From Campylobacter sp. RM16189 (GTDB lineage: Bacteria; Campylobacterota; Campylobacteria; Campylobacterales; Campylobacteraceae): a stretch of 64,000 nucleotides of DNA. The position numbers and the translations under genes were made by a program. The stretch spans positions 1 to 64,000 of the forward strand of contig NZ_LIWR01000002.1 in assembly GCF_012978815.1 (NCBI RefSeq), given 5' to 3'. The notes below the pieces were generated by a model that saw only the letters and a list, made by a program, of their open reading frames with translations, was not told where the DNA came from and ran no database searches. Below, one piece after another: positions 44,049 to 52,872 of the stretch. Within the stretch, counting starts at the first letter, position 1. Each line of letters begins with the position of its first letter.

Positions 44049-44531
44049 ATGGAGTCTAAAAATATAGATTCATATCTTTTATCTTTAAAAAATTTAGCAA
44101 AAGGTTTAAATTTAGCCAAAAGTTCATCAAGTCATAATGATGATTTTGAAAAGTATTTAAAAGATACCAACTCAAATTTTGACAATATAAATTCAAAAAT
44201 CAGTATGGATTTAGACAAATTTAAACAAAATTTGATAAATCTAGGCGCTGCGACATTTTTAAGTCAATTAAATCAATCAAAAATCGAAGAGAAAATAGCT
44301 GCTAAAAAAGAGGAACTGATAAAGACCTTGGGGCTTGATGAAGAGGGCTTAAAAAATAAAGGCAAAGATGAAATTTTAGAACTAAAAAATATACTTGAAG
44401 ATCTATTAGAGCAGTTTAAAAAGGATCTGCTGGCAAGTTTACAAAATAACTCTTTATTGCAAAAACAACAAAGATTATCATCGGCTAGCCAAAACGGTTC
44501 TCCTCTTAGCTCTATCCTGCAAAAATTATAA
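44049..44531 (+). CDS. Small helical protein of unknown function
   Basis: I do not recognise this 160-aa protein. It is entirely hydrophilic, without a signal peptide or membrane helix. Heptad-like patterns suggest coiled coils at about 45-130 (KISMDLDKFKQNLINL, KIEEKIAAKKEELIKTLG, ELKNILEDLLEQFKKDLL), flanked by Ser/Asn-rich ends. The AT-rich codon use agrees with neighbours. It starts 58 bases after hemH and overlaps by 6 bases the end of the convergent PBP2 gene. Lying between hemH and a flagellar-rod/PBP2 operon gives no firm clue to its job. Confidence 0.6.
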   Translation: MESKNIDSYLLSLKNLAKGLNLAKSSSSHNDDFEKYLKDTNSNFDNINSKISMDLDKFKQNLINLGAATFLSQLNQSKIEEKIAAKKEELIKTLGLDEEGLKNKGKDEILELKNILEDLLEQFKKDLLASLQNNSLLQKQQRLSSASQNGSPLSSILQKL

Positions 44532-46337
44532 TTTTTGTTTTTGAGTGGCGGATTTTACGATATTTTCGTTGGTTCTGTTTATATCGCTAGGCTTTAAAAA
44601 TCCTTCATCCACCATTAGATCAACGGTTTGTTTGAATACTGGAAGTGCGCTTTGAGCACCAAAGTAGTAGTATGGTTTTTTAGGTTCTCTAGCTAGCACT
44701 CCTATGGTGTAGCTGTTTCCTTCCGAATCATTAACAAAACCGAAAAAAGACCCGTTGTAGTTATTGGCGTATCCGCCATCTTTTGATGCGATATGTGCCG
44801 TTCCGGTTTTGCCGCCTATTTCAAGTCCGGCAGTTTTTGTCTTTTTCCCTGTTCCGTTTTCAACGGCCTTTATTAGGATTCTCTTCATCCTTTTTGCCAC
44901 ATCTTGTGTTAAAACTTCTACCGGTTCGGGCTTATTAACAATATAAAATTTACCGTTTTTATAAAGTGAGCTAACGACTTTTGGTGTTACCATAATACCT
45001 TTATTATTAAATACATTATAGGCTTTTAAAAGCTGTATAAAAGTTGCCTGAAGACCGTAACCGTAGCTAATCGTAGCCTTATAAATTTGCGAATTCATCT
45101 TGACTATAGGAGGCATATTCCCTACCTGCTCATACGGCATATCGATTCCAGTCTTTTGAGTGAAGCCAAATTTTAAAAGCCCCGAGTAAATTTGATGCCC
45201 GTCAAGCCTTTGAGCGATCTGAATCATACCTATGTTTGAAGAATGCACTATAATATCTTCCGCTGTCATATAGGCTTCCGGATGAGTATCTCTTATTATT
45301 CGTTTTCCTAGTTGGTATTTTCCGTTATATGTGTTTATCATTTCTAAGGGATTTATTTTATTATTGGCTAGTAAAACTGAGAACATAAAAGGCTTAAAAA
45401 CAGAACCAGCCTCGTATGCGTATTCCGTAGCGCTTGAATTTAGTGCCTTATAATCTTGCTTTCTGATATTTGACGGGTCATATCTTGAGGTTGTGGCAAG
45501 TGCCAGCATCTCTCCTGTTTTTGAATCCATAACGCCTACTATTATCTCTTTTGCGTTTAGAAATTCCTTCCTCTCGTCAATGATCTTTTCAAGCATTGTT
45601 TGGAATTTAAGCGATATGCTTAAGATCGTATCGTATCCATCGACTCTATTTGCCAGATTTGAATCGCTTGTCAAAATTATATTATTGCCTATATCTTTTG
45701 GTCCTATAAGTTTCGCATCTTGAATAGCTGAGATGTAGTATTCATAGGATTTTTCAACCCCTTTTACGCCTTCAACCTTTGTAATGTTATCTTTTTCTAC
45801 TTTTTTAACGTATCCGATAACTGGAGTTAAAGCATCTTTTGAAATGTATTGTCTATTTTCCCCGCTTTCGACTATGCTCATACCTCTTAGACTGGCAACG
45901 CCGGTATTTGGATCTTCATAAGGGATAAAAATTTTTTTTCTATATAGTTTTCTAGTTAATTCTTTTAAGTAAGCGGCACCTTTGGCATCAATCTTATAAG
46001 ACAATGTTACGATGCCTTTTGCTCCGTCTAGTATCTTTTTAACTCTTTTTGGATTGTCGCCGCTATATAAAGAATAAAGTTTGATAAACATATCTTTCTT
46101 ATCAGGATCGATATTTCTTGTGTCTACCATAGCTTTATATAGTTTTTGGCTGCTTGCTATACTAAATCCATCTTTGGTTATAATATTTCCTCTTAAAGCC
46201 GTATTTATATCGCTTGTTTCAAGCTTTGGCAAGCGTCTTTCTATGTTGGCTCTATAAAATATTACGATTAAAAATATGATAATGCCAAATACGATTAGAG
46301 AAAATAAAATTAGAGTTTTTGATTTTCTAGAGTTCAT
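44526..46337 (-). CDS. Class B penicillin-binding protein (FtsI/PBP2 family)
   Basis: The 603-aa transpeptidase has an N-terminal membrane anchor (about 8-28), a dimerisation/pedestal domain (DTALRGNIITKDGFSIASS), and the transpeptidase domain. The SxxK Ser is in AGSVFKPFMF (near residue 313), followed by SSN (VHSSNIGMI) and KTGTAH. It is the only such enzyme seen in the window and is probably the septal FtsI-type, but an elongation PBP2 cannot be excluded. It lies six bases after fliE and is part of the flgB-flgC-fliE transcription unit, as I recall for C. jejuni. Confidence 0.9.
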   Translation of the reverse strand: MNSRKSKTLILFSLIVFGIIIFLIVIFYRANIERRLPKLETSDINTALRGNIITKDGFSIASSQKLYKAMVDTRNIDPDKKDMFIKLYSLYSGDNPKRVKKILDGAKGIVTLSYKIDAKGAAYLKELTRKLYRKKIFIPYEDPNTGVASLRGMSIVESGENRQYISKDALTPVIGYVKKVEKDNITKVEGVKGVEKSYEYYISAIQDAKLIGPKDIGNNIILTSDSNLANRVDGYDTILSISLKFQTMLEKIIDERKEFLNAKEIIVGVMDSKTGEMLALATTSRYDPSNIRKQDYKALNSSATEYAYEAGSVFKPFMFSVLLANNKINPLEMINTYNGKYQLGKRIIRDTHPEAYMTAEDIIVHSSNIGMIQIAQRLDGHQIYSGLLKFGFTQKTGIDMPYEQVGNMPPIVKMNSQIYKATISYGYGLQATFIQLLKAYNVFNNKGIMVTPKVVSSLYKNGKFYIVNKPEPVEVLTQDVAKRMKRILIKAVENGTGKKTKTAGLEIGGKTGTAHIASKDGGYANNYNGSFFGFVNDSEGNSYTIGVLAREPKKPYYYFGAQSALPVFKQTVDLMVDEGFLKPSDINRTNENIVKSATQKQKL

Positions 46338-46343
46338 TTAAGG

Positions 46344-46643
46344 CTAAATTTGCGTCCTTGATATCTCTTTGTATGCACTAAGAGCTTTATTGCGAATTTC
46401 AAGCATTAGCTTCATGCTGGTCTCTGCTTTGCCGATAGCGATAGCTGCTTGGTGTAGATCTTTTACCTCTCCGGTAGCCAAATCCGCAATAGCCTTATCG
46501 GCATTTACTTGAACTTCGTTTAGCTCTTTAAGTGAGTTATCAAGCATAGCTGCAAAGTCATTTTCACCTATATTTTGTGTAGAATTAAGATTCTCTTTTT
46601 TAAAAGGTGAAGCAACCGAGCCGATTTTATCTATATTTGTCAT
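46344..46643 (-). CDS. fliE: Flagellar hook-basal body protein FliE
   Basis: FliE connects the MS ring/export gate to the proximal rod. The 99-aa length is usual. The C-terminal half (NKADKAI... and the KAETSMKLMLEIRNKALSAYKEI end) is typical of the family. It is exported without a cleavable signal. It follows flgC by 2 bases. Confidence 0.92.
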   Translation of the reverse strand: MTNIDKIGSVASPFKKENLNSTQNIGENDFAAMLDNSLKELNEVQVNADKAIADLATGEVKDLHQAAIAIGKAETSMKLMLEIRNKALSAYKEISRTQI

Positions 46644-46645
46644 TA

Positions 46646-47140
46646 TTAACCTCTTAATAGTTCTATTGCACTTTGAGCGATAGCTTTAGCGCTCTGAAAC
46701 GCAGAAACATTTGCCTGATAGGCTCTTGTAGCCTCAATTAGATCAGCCATTTCGATGACCGGATTTATATTAGGATATGCTACATAACCTTTTGCATTGG
46801 CATCCGGATGAGACGGATCATATTTTAGTTTGAAATCCTTATCATCACGAACTACTTTATCAACTACAACGCTCATTATAGCAGGTTTTGCTTCTTTTTG
46901 CCAAAAGCTGTCATCAAGCGGGTTTTCATACTCAAGCATGTTTGTTTTTTTTGCGATTTGCTCATTTAACGTGCTATCAAAATCAACTGCTTTAAATATA
47001 ACTTCGTGCCTGCGATAAGGTCCGCCTTCTGCCGCTCTAGTCGTATTTGCATTAGCTATATTTGAGCTAATTACGTTCATTCTAAATCTTTGCGCGCTTA
47101 GTCCGTATCCGCTTATATCAAAATCGCTTAAATAACTCAT
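46646..47140 (-). CDS. flgC: Flagellar basal-body rod protein FlgC
   Basis: The 164-aa proximal rod subunit shows the rod/hook start (DISGYGLSAQRFRMNVISSNIANANTT), GGPYRRHEVIF, a middle domain and the C-terminal signature (NVSAFQSAKAIAQSAIELLRG). It is exported through the flagellar type III system. It lies 11 bases after flgB. Confidence 0.96.
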   Translation of the reverse strand: MSYLSDFDISGYGLSAQRFRMNVISSNIANANTTRAAEGGPYRRHEVIFKAVDFDSTLNEQIAKKTNMLEYENPLDDSFWQKEAKPAIMSVVVDKVVRDDKDFKLKYDPSHPDANAKGYVAYPNINPVIEMADLIEATRAYQANVSAFQSAKAIAQSAIELLRG

Positions 47141-47151
47141 CTTAACTTCCT

Positions 47152-47589
47152 TTAAATCTTACTGCTTGCTTCGATCACGCTTTTAAAATTTGCACTATCG
47201 CGTTTCATCGCGTTATCAAGCGCGGTTATCATGATCGCATTTTTGCTAAGCTCGGTTGTCTCTACGTCAAGATCAACGGTATTTCCGTCGTTTCTAGCCA
47301 TGTGTCCGTCACGAAGGAAGATCGTAGCCATTTTTGAGTCAGGAAATTTTACCTTTGGCAGGTGAGAGGCGTCAGTTTGGGCAAGCTCAAGTTCTTTAGT
47401 CTCTTTTTTGCCGTAAATTTCAGCAGCTCTCTCGCTAAGCGCTCTTTCAAATGCGATATCGCGTGATTTGTAAAACGGTGTATCGATGTTTGCGATGTTG
47501 CTTGATATAAGCTGCTGGCGTAAATTTCTGCTAGCTAACGCGCTTTCTACAAGCTGTTTTGACTTTGAACTTGATATACCTGCAAACAT
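47152..47589 (-). CDS. flgB: Flagellar basal-body rod protein FlgB
   Basis: The 145-aa proximal rod subunit starts MFAGISSSKSKQLVESALASRNLRQQLISSNIANIDTPFYK, with the family SSNIANIDTP motif. The C-terminal (AIMITALDNAMKRDSANF) matches rod proteins. It is the first gene of the flgB-flgC-fliE-PBP2 operon, which is driven by a sigma-54 promoter at 47627-47640. Confidence 0.95.
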   Translation of the reverse strand: MFAGISSSKSKQLVESALASRNLRQQLISSNIANIDTPFYKSRDIAFERALSERAAEIYGKKETKELELAQTDASHLPKVKFPDSKMATIFLRDGHMARNDGNTVDLDVETTELSKNAIMITALDNAMKRDSANFKSVIEASSKI

Positions 47590-47626
47590 CTTTAGCCTTT
47601 TTATTTAAATTTCACTAGATATACAA

Positions 47627-47640
47627 GCAAAATTTGTTCC
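47627..47640 (-). promoter_or_regulatory. Sigma-54 (RpoN) promoter of flgB
   Basis: On the minus strand GGAAC...TTTTGCTT places GG (-24) and GC (-12) exactly 12 bases apart, matching the Campylobacter sigma-54 consensus. It is about 40-50 bases upstream of the flgB ATG and fits the known class II control of rod genes by RpoN with FlgSR. Confidence 0.88.
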
Positions 47641-47654
47641 CAAAATTCTAAATT

Positions 47655-48335
47655 TCAAAGCAATTTTTCCAAATCTTTGAAATTTTCAAATCCGCTCGGC
47701 TCTTTTTTTAAAATTTTAAACTTTTTTAAAAACTCATCGCGCCCCATTGCCTGCGCACCCATAAATTTTAGATGATCATTCATCACTTGGCAGTCGATCA
47801 TAAAATCAAATTTAGCTAAAACCTCGCAAAGCTTTATGATAGCGACCTTTGAAGCACCTGTTTTTAGACTTATCATACTCTCTCCGCAAAAGACTTTACC
47901 AAAAATTAGCCCGTAAAGTCCGCCGATAAGTTTTTCATCCTCGTAAACTTCTACACTATGAGCAAATCCTGCTTCAAACATCGCCGTATAGGCTTCTACG
48001 ATGGTATCACTTAGCCAAGTATCTTCTTTGTTGGCTCGCTCTTTTTTACAAATTTTTAAAAATCCTGCAAAATCATGGTCAAATTTAACGCTAAATTTTT
48101 TGAGAGATGATTTTATGCTTTTTTGGATTCTAACTTCTTTTGGAAATAAAACTGCACGAGGATCCGGGCACCACCAATAAATTGGTTCATGTGGTAAAAA
48201 CCAAGGGAAAATTCCTTTTTCGTATGCCTGAGTTAAGGCTTCCACGCTTAAATCACCGCCCATACAAAGAGGGGAATTTGCAGGAGCTAGTCGGGTGTTT
48301 GGGAAGTGATAAATTCTTTTAAAATTATTTTGCAA
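47655..48335 (-). CDS. aat: Leucyl/phenylalanyl-tRNA-protein transferase
   Basis: Aat adds Leu or Phe to the N-terminus of proteins starting with Arg or Lys, making them N-degron substrates for ClpS-ClpA. The 226-aa protein has the start FPNTRLAPANSPLCMGGDLSVEAL, EKGIFPWF and PIYWWCPDPRAVLFP, then GGLYGLIFGKVFCGESMIS and the C-terminal DCQVMNDHLKFMGAQAMGRDEFL. Lengths agree with the family. It lies 25 bases downstream of clpA, and clpS is next in line, so the whole N-degron branch is clustered. Confidence 0.96.
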   Translation of the reverse strand: MQNNFKRIYHFPNTRLAPANSPLCMGGDLSVEALTQAYEKGIFPWFLPHEPIYWWCPDPRAVLFPKEVRIQKSIKSSLKKFSVKFDHDFAGFLKICKKERANKEDTWLSDTIVEAYTAMFEAGFAHSVEVYEDEKLIGGLYGLIFGKVFCGESMISLKTGASKVAIIKLCEVLAKFDFMIDCQVMNDHLKFMGAQAMGRDEFLKKFKILKKEPSGFENFKDLEKLL

Positions 48336-48359
48336 CTTTATCCCGCCAGGCTAAAATAT

Positions 48360-50528
48360 TTATTGCGCTTTTTCAAATTTAAACGCTAGTTTGCCATCTT
48401 TTATGCCAATATTGACCGCTCCTCCATTTTTAAGGGTTCCAAATAAAATTTCATCACTAATTTTAGTTGAAATTTCATCTTGTATTATGCGTTTTAAATT
48501 TCTAGCTCCAAATTCGTTGCTATAGCCTTTTTTGTAAAGATACTCTTTGGCTTTTGTATCGGCTTTGATTGTAACTTTTTTCTCTTTTAGGTTGAGGTTT
48601 AATTCATCTATTATTTTTTGGGTTATTCGAACTAAAATATCCTCGTTAAGATCCTTAAAATGAACTACTGCATCAATTCTATTTCTAAATTCAGGGCTAA
48701 AAAAACTTTTTACAGCACTATCGCTTCGACTGCTTTCATCTTTGCTAAAGCCCATTTTTGGAGCCTCTTTTGAGCCTAAATTTGAAGTCATAATGATGAT
48801 AGTATTTCTAAAATCACTTTTCGCGCCGGTGTTGTCAGTTAAACTAGCACTATCAAAAATTTGTAAAAAGACATTCACAAGCTCGTCATTCGCTTTTTCT
48901 ATCTCGTCAAACAAAATTACGCTATAAGGGTGCTTTTTGATCGCATTTGTAAGCATGCCTCCGCCTTCAAAGCCCACATATCCGGGAGGCGCTCCAATTA
49001 GTCTTGATACGCTATGTTTTTCCATATATTCGCTCATGTCAAAGCGTTCAAAATTGATGTTTAAATTTCTAGCCAGCGATATTGCCAGCTCACTTTTACC
49101 TACACCGCTTGAGCCTGTAAATAAAAATACGCCTATAGGTGAATTAGGGTTTTTAAGCCCTACATACGAGCGCTTTATCGCATCGGCTAGAGTTTTAACA
49201 GCATCGTCTTGTCCGAAAATTTCAGATTTTAAATTCTTTTCAAGATCTTTTAAAAATGAAATGTCATTAGTCTTTACATCGGTTGTATTAGGAATATTTG
49301 CAATCTTGCTTAAAACTTCGCTTATATCGCTTTTTTTAACTTTTACATTTTTTTTCTCTTTTAATGCCAACCTTGCTCCAACTTCATCTATAAGGTCTAT
49401 AGCACTATCTGGTAAAAAGCGATCATTGATATATTTTTTAGCTAGCTCTACACTTAGTTTTAAAATCTCGTCACTATATTTAACGCTGTGAAATTTCTCG
49501 TATTTGGTGCGAAGCCCTTTTAAAATTTCAACGCTATCCTCTATGCTTGGCTCCTCCACGTCTATTTTGGCAAAGCGTCTTGATAGAGCCTTCTCCTTTT
49601 CAAAAAAATTTCTATACTCGGTATATGTAGTTGCACCTATACATCTAAGTGAGCCGTTGGCAAGGGCTGGTTTTAGTAAATTTGACATATCAAGACTTCC
49701 ACCACTTGTAGCGCCTGCTCCTATTATTGTATGAATCTCATCTATGAAAAGTACCGCATTTTCGTGATCGCTAGCCTCATCTATGACATCTTTTAGTCGT
49801 TTTTCAAAATCACCGCGATATTTTGTGCCAGCTATCATAGCCCCCAGATCAAGGGCGAAAATTTGAGACCCTTTGAGTTTGTCGGGCACTTCATCTTGAG
49901 AAATTTTTAGCGCCAATCCTTCTACTATTGCGGTTTTTCCTACTCCAGCCTCACCGACTAATAAAGGATTATTTTTCTTGCGGCGACTTAGGGTCTGCAT
50001 AAGCCTTTCTAGCTCATTGGTCCTGCCTATAATGGGATCAATCTTTCCCTCTTTTGCAAAAACTGTTAGATTTATTGCAAATTTACTTAAATTTTCAAAT
50101 TTATCGCTCTCAGCCGTTGTTTCCTCTTTTATCTTTTGTGCATCTACCCCATAAAAATCTAAAATTTGTGAGCAAAAGCTATCTTTGCTGACCGCAATTT
50201 TATACAAAAGCTCTCTAATTCCTATATTTTTATTCTGCGCCTTTGTTTCATCTGTAAGTTCTTTGAAAATTTGCTCAAGCAACAGTGTCATTTTAGGTTG
50301 TTTGTTTTGTGTAACTTGTTCGTTATTTTGTGCAAGATAGTTTTTAAGATCGTTTCTTAATCCTTCAATATCTTTAAGTCCTGCACGAGTAAGCATATCT
50401 CTACTCTCTTCATTTAGATTTATTAATACAAATAATATATGCTCACTTGTTAAATATTCGTGCGAATTTGAGTATGCGAACTGTCCTGCTTTTTCCAAAA
50501 AATAGCTTAAATTTGCATCCAGCATCAC
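48360..50528 (-). CDS. clpA: ATP-dependent Clp protease ATPase ClpA
   Basis: ClpA unfolds substrates and feeds them to ClpP. The 722-aa protein, a little shorter than the enteric one, has an N-domain (about 1-150) and two AAA+ modules. D1 has the Walker A GEAGVGKT with VLFIDEIHT; D2 has GSSGVGKS with ILFDEIEKA. RRFAKIDVEEPS belongs to D1. The start overlaps the clpS stop by 4 bases. It is controlled together with ClpS and fed by Aat-tagged proteins. Confidence 0.97.
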   Translation of the reverse strand: MMLDANLSYFLEKAGQFAYSNSHEYLTSEHILFVLINLNEESRDMLTRAGLKDIEGLRNDLKNYLAQNNEQVTQNKQPKMTLLLEQIFKELTDETKAQNKNIGIRELLYKIAVSKDSFCSQILDFYGVDAQKIKEETTAESDKFENLSKFAINLTVFAKEGKIDPIIGRTNELERLMQTLSRRKKNNPLLVGEAGVGKTAIVEGLALKISQDEVPDKLKGSQIFALDLGAMIAGTKYRGDFEKRLKDVIDEASDHENAVLFIDEIHTIIGAGATSGGSLDMSNLLKPALANGSLRCIGATTYTEYRNFFEKEKALSRRFAKIDVEEPSIEDSVEILKGLRTKYEKFHSVKYSDEILKLSVELAKKYINDRFLPDSAIDLIDEVGARLALKEKKNVKVKKSDISEVLSKIANIPNTTDVKTNDISFLKDLEKNLKSEIFGQDDAVKTLADAIKRSYVGLKNPNSPIGVFLFTGSSGVGKSELAISLARNLNINFERFDMSEYMEKHSVSRLIGAPPGYVGFEGGGMLTNAIKKHPYSVILFDEIEKANDELVNVFLQIFDSASLTDNTGAKSDFRNTIIIMTSNLGSKEAPKMGFSKDESSRSDSAVKSFFSPEFRNRIDAVVHFKDLNEDILVRITQKIIDELNLNLKEKKVTIKADTKAKEYLYKKGYSNEFGARNLKRIIQDEISTKISDEILFGTLKNGGAVNIGIKDGKLAFKFEKAQ

Positions 50529-50836
50529 TCCTCCTCTATATTTACTCTTAGCGGATATCCAGCGCTGATAGCCGCTTTTCTAACTTCATTTTGCTTACTA
50601 AGAGCAATTTCTTTGATATAAACCCCACATACAGCACTTCCTTCGTTGTGAACTTTTAACATCAATGCAATGGCGCTTTGTGCGCTATGATGAAAAATTT
50701 GCGTCAAAACATCTACTACAAAATCCATACTTGTCACATCATCGTTTAATAAAATAACTTTAAATTTTTTAGGAAATTTAATTTTTTCTTTTAGACTCGT
50801 ATTTTTCAGCGTTCTTTCGCTAGTTTTAGTTGACAT
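50525..50836 (-). CDS. clpS: ClpS adaptor
   Basis: ClpS recognises N-degrons (Leu, Phe, Tyr, Trp at the N-terminus) and hands them to ClpA. The 103-aa protein has the core KVILLNDDVTSMDFVVDVLTQIFHH, where the Asn-Asp-Asp loop lines the pocket. Its C-terminal part (HNEGSAVCGVYIKEIALSK) matches too. ATG 50836 is preferred; a longer form from TTG 50851 is possible because AGGATT lies before it. Confidence 0.95.
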   Translation of the reverse strand: MSTKTSERTLKNTSLKEKIKFPKKFKVILLNDDVTSMDFVVDVLTQIFHHSAQSAIALMLKVHNEGSAVCGVYIKEIALSKQNEVRKAAISAGYPLRVNIEEE

Positions 50837-51431
50837 TTTTGATTCTCTCAAAATCCTGAGTCAATTTGTCTAAGTGAATCCCGCCCAGATAGTAATGTAC
50901 TCCAAATTTTCCGCTGGCAATATCTGTTAGTGGTTGATAGATTCCGTTTTTAAGCACCATTTTTATAGGCACAGACTCAAGATGCGGATATTTGATATCT
51001 TCTAGAATTTGAGCGCTAAGCTTATCGTTCACAGGCATATCGTTTGAGATGAAATAATATGCGTTGTATTTTTGTGCAAAATTCTCTATAACGTGTTGGT
51101 TTGTTACATTTTCAAAGTGAGTTAATGCAATTATTGTAAAATCTTTATTGTTTTTTAGCTGAAAATCCATTAGTTCAGGCGCCTCTTTTTGACAAGGAGG
51201 ACAAAATGTGCCAAAGATATCAAACATTATTACCTTGCTCTCATCGCCTTTTATGACAAATCCACCTTGTGTTCTAAGCAAGGTTAGCTCTTTTCCAAAT
51301 ACACTAGTAAGCTTGATCTCTTCGCCTGTTTTGTAACCCTCTACCTTAGCAGGAGCTTTTGCTGTCTCGTCCTCTTTGCCGCAACCGACTAAAAAAATCA
51401 CACATAGAATTGCTAAAAATATTTTTTTCAT
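50826..51431 (-). CDS. Thioredoxin-fold lipoprotein (TlpA/ResA-like)
   Basis: The 201-aa protein is a probable lipoprotein: its signal MKKIFLAILCVIFLVGC ends in a lipobox with acylated Cys17. It faces the periplasm and carries the redox motif FGTFCPPCQKE near residue 77. The rest has the thioredoxin fold with SVPIKMVL (cis-Pro loop). Such proteins reduce disulfides for cytochrome c or cell-envelope proteins. The partner is not clear. It overlaps clpS and follows smpB by 16 bases. Confidence 0.85.
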   Translation of the reverse strand: MKKIFLAILCVIFLVGCGKEDETAKAPAKVEGYKTGEEIKLTSVFGKELTLLRTQGGFVIKGDESKVIMFDIFGTFCPPCQKEAPELMDFQLKNNKDFTIIALTHFENVTNQHVIENFAQKYNAYYFISNDMPVNDKLSAQILEDIKYPHLESVPIKMVLKNGIYQPLTDIASGKFGVHYYLGGIHLDKLTQDFERIKNVN

Positions 51432-51447
51432 ATTATTCCTTTAAATT

Positions 51448-51903
51448 TTATATATATCTTTTCATTGCTGCACGAGCCTCTTTGTCGGCCTCTCGCTTTT
51501 TTAAACTTTCGCGTTTGTCATGCAAGTTTTTACCTTTGGCTAGGGCTATTTTAGCTTTTACTATATTTTTATCGTTTAGATAAAGCACCAGCGCAACTAA
51601 AGTAAGACCTTCTTGTGTTACCGCTCCAAAGAGTTTATCTATCTGCTTTCTGTGCATAAGCAGTTTTCTTGGAGCTCTTTCGTCAGGGCGAAATGTCGAA
51701 TGTGTCGTACTAAGATGGCTGATGTGCGCATTTAGTAAAAACATCTCGCCTTTTATAATTCTCACAAAGCTATCTTTTAAATTTGCCCGTCCTGCACGAA
51801 GTGCCTTTACTTCGCTTCCTTTTAGTACAATTCCAGCCTCGTAAGTTTCTATTATACTAAAATCATGCAGAGCTTTTTTATTTTTTGCTAAATCTTTGCC
51901 CAT
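51448..51903 (-). CDS. smpB: SmpB, tmRNA-binding protein of trans-translation
   Basis: SmpB delivers tmRNA to stalled ribosomes to tag nascent chains for degradation. The 151-aa protein has [36 protein letters not shown] and the basic C-terminus ([25 protein letters not shown]) that is important for ribosome binding. It overlaps ispE by 26 bases. The tmRNA gene is not in the window. Confidence 0.97.
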   Translation of the reverse strand: MGKDLAKNKKALHDFSIIETYEAGIVLKGSEVKALRAGRANLKDSFVRIIKGEMFLLNAHISHLSTTHSTFRPDERAPRKLLMHRKQIDKLFGAVTQEGLTLVALVLYLNDKNIVKAKIALAKGKNLHDKRESLKKREADKEARAAMKRYI

Positions 51904-52645
51904 TTATTACCTTAAAAACAGTACTGCCACTTCCGCTTAAAAACATATCCTTATACTCTTTCATATCGTTATAAATTTTAAAACAAGGCGCATAAAGATC
52001 GTTTAACACATCATTTTTGTAAGTTGCGAGCAACTCGCTACTTTTTATATGTTGCATCTTATTTGCCAAATTTGTATCTATTTTATCCATAAAATTTCTT
52101 CTAAATTCTTTATAAACTTCTGGAGTGGAGCAAAAAACATCAGGCGTAAAAATTTTAATTTTAGGAATTTCATCATCAAATTCTTTTACAATCTCGCCTA
52201 TACCACTCACGTTTGCACTTTTAAATCCGCTTACGAAAAACGCCACATCGGCACCTATGCTCTCTGCTATCTTATAAAGGCGTTCTTTTGAAATTTTTAA
52301 ATTTAGCTCGTTATTTGTTAGATTTAAAAAGGTTGCCGCATTAGAACTTCCTCCGCCAAGTCCTGCCCCCATAGGGATATTTTTATTTAAAACTATTTTA
52401 TGCGAGCTAAAAAACTCATCAAGCTCATTTTTAAATCCAGCGTCTTCAAGCGCTTTTTTGGCCTTTAATACAATATTGTCTTTTATGTCTGCACTATCAC
52501 AAACAAGTTTAAAATTTTCACTCTTTTCAAACCAAATTTCATCATAAATTTGATCTAGTAAAATAAATCGAGAGACTAGCTCGTGATAGTTTGCCCGAGT
52601 GCCGACTATCTTAAGAAATATATTTATCTTGGCAAAGCTTTTCAT
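51878..52645 (-). CDS. ispE: 4-diphosphocytidyl-2-C-methyl-D-erythritol kinase
   Basis: IspE phosphorylates CDP-ME in the MEP pathway of isoprenoid synthesis. The 255-aa GHMP kinase starts [14 protein letters not shown] and has the ATP loop [17 protein letters not shown], and SGADVAFF-like NIGADVAFF is present as [10 protein letters not shown]. The C-terminal loop is SGSGSTVF. Lengths are standard. It overlaps csrA by 4 bases and smpB by 26. Confidence 0.95.
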   Translation of the reverse strand: MKSFAKINIFLKIVGTRANYHELVSRFILLDQIYDEIWFEKSENFKLVCDSADIKDNIVLKAKKALEDAGFKNELDEFFSSHKIVLNKNIPMGAGLGGGSSNAATFLNLTNNELNLKISKERLYKIAESIGADVAFFVSGFKSANVSGIGEIVKEFDDEIPKIKIFTPDVFCSTPEVYKEFRRNFMDKIDTNLANKMQHIKSSELLATYKNDVLNDLYAPCFKIYNDMKEYKDMFLSGSGSTVFKVINGQRFSKK

Positions 52646-52872
52646 TTTTTTATTTTTTGGCTAAGCTCGCTAAGCTCTATCTCGCTGGCTAAATTTATAG
52701 CCTGTTTGTTTTCGTTGGCGACTTCGTCTGCAAGCTCGGAGCGCAATATCATCATGTTTTTTGGAGCATCTATGCCCACTTTAACTCCGCTTTTTGAAAT
52801 CCCTGCGATAGTGATCTTTATATTGTTTCCAAGCAATATACTCTCACCCTCTTTACGCGAAAGTATCAGCAT
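52642..52872 (-). CDS. csrA: CsrA, global post-transcriptional regulator
   Basis: CsrA binds GGA motifs in mRNA leaders and in C. jejuni controls flagellin translation, antagonised by FliW. The 76-aa protein starts MLILSRKEGESILLGNNIKI with the RNA-binding strand, and a C-terminal ARG-like helix region follows (GIDAPKNMMILRSEL). Overlaps with truB (7 bases) and ispE (4 bases) suggest tight translational coupling rather than a separate leader. Confidence 0.96.
   Translation of the reverse strand: MLILSRKEGESILLGNNIKITIAGISKSGVKVGIDAPKNMMILRSELADEVANENKQAINLASEIELSELSQKIKK

Noticed and set aside
48937..49491. 184-aa open frame antisense to clpA
   Set aside because: No start signal or family look; clpA on the other strand explains the region completely.
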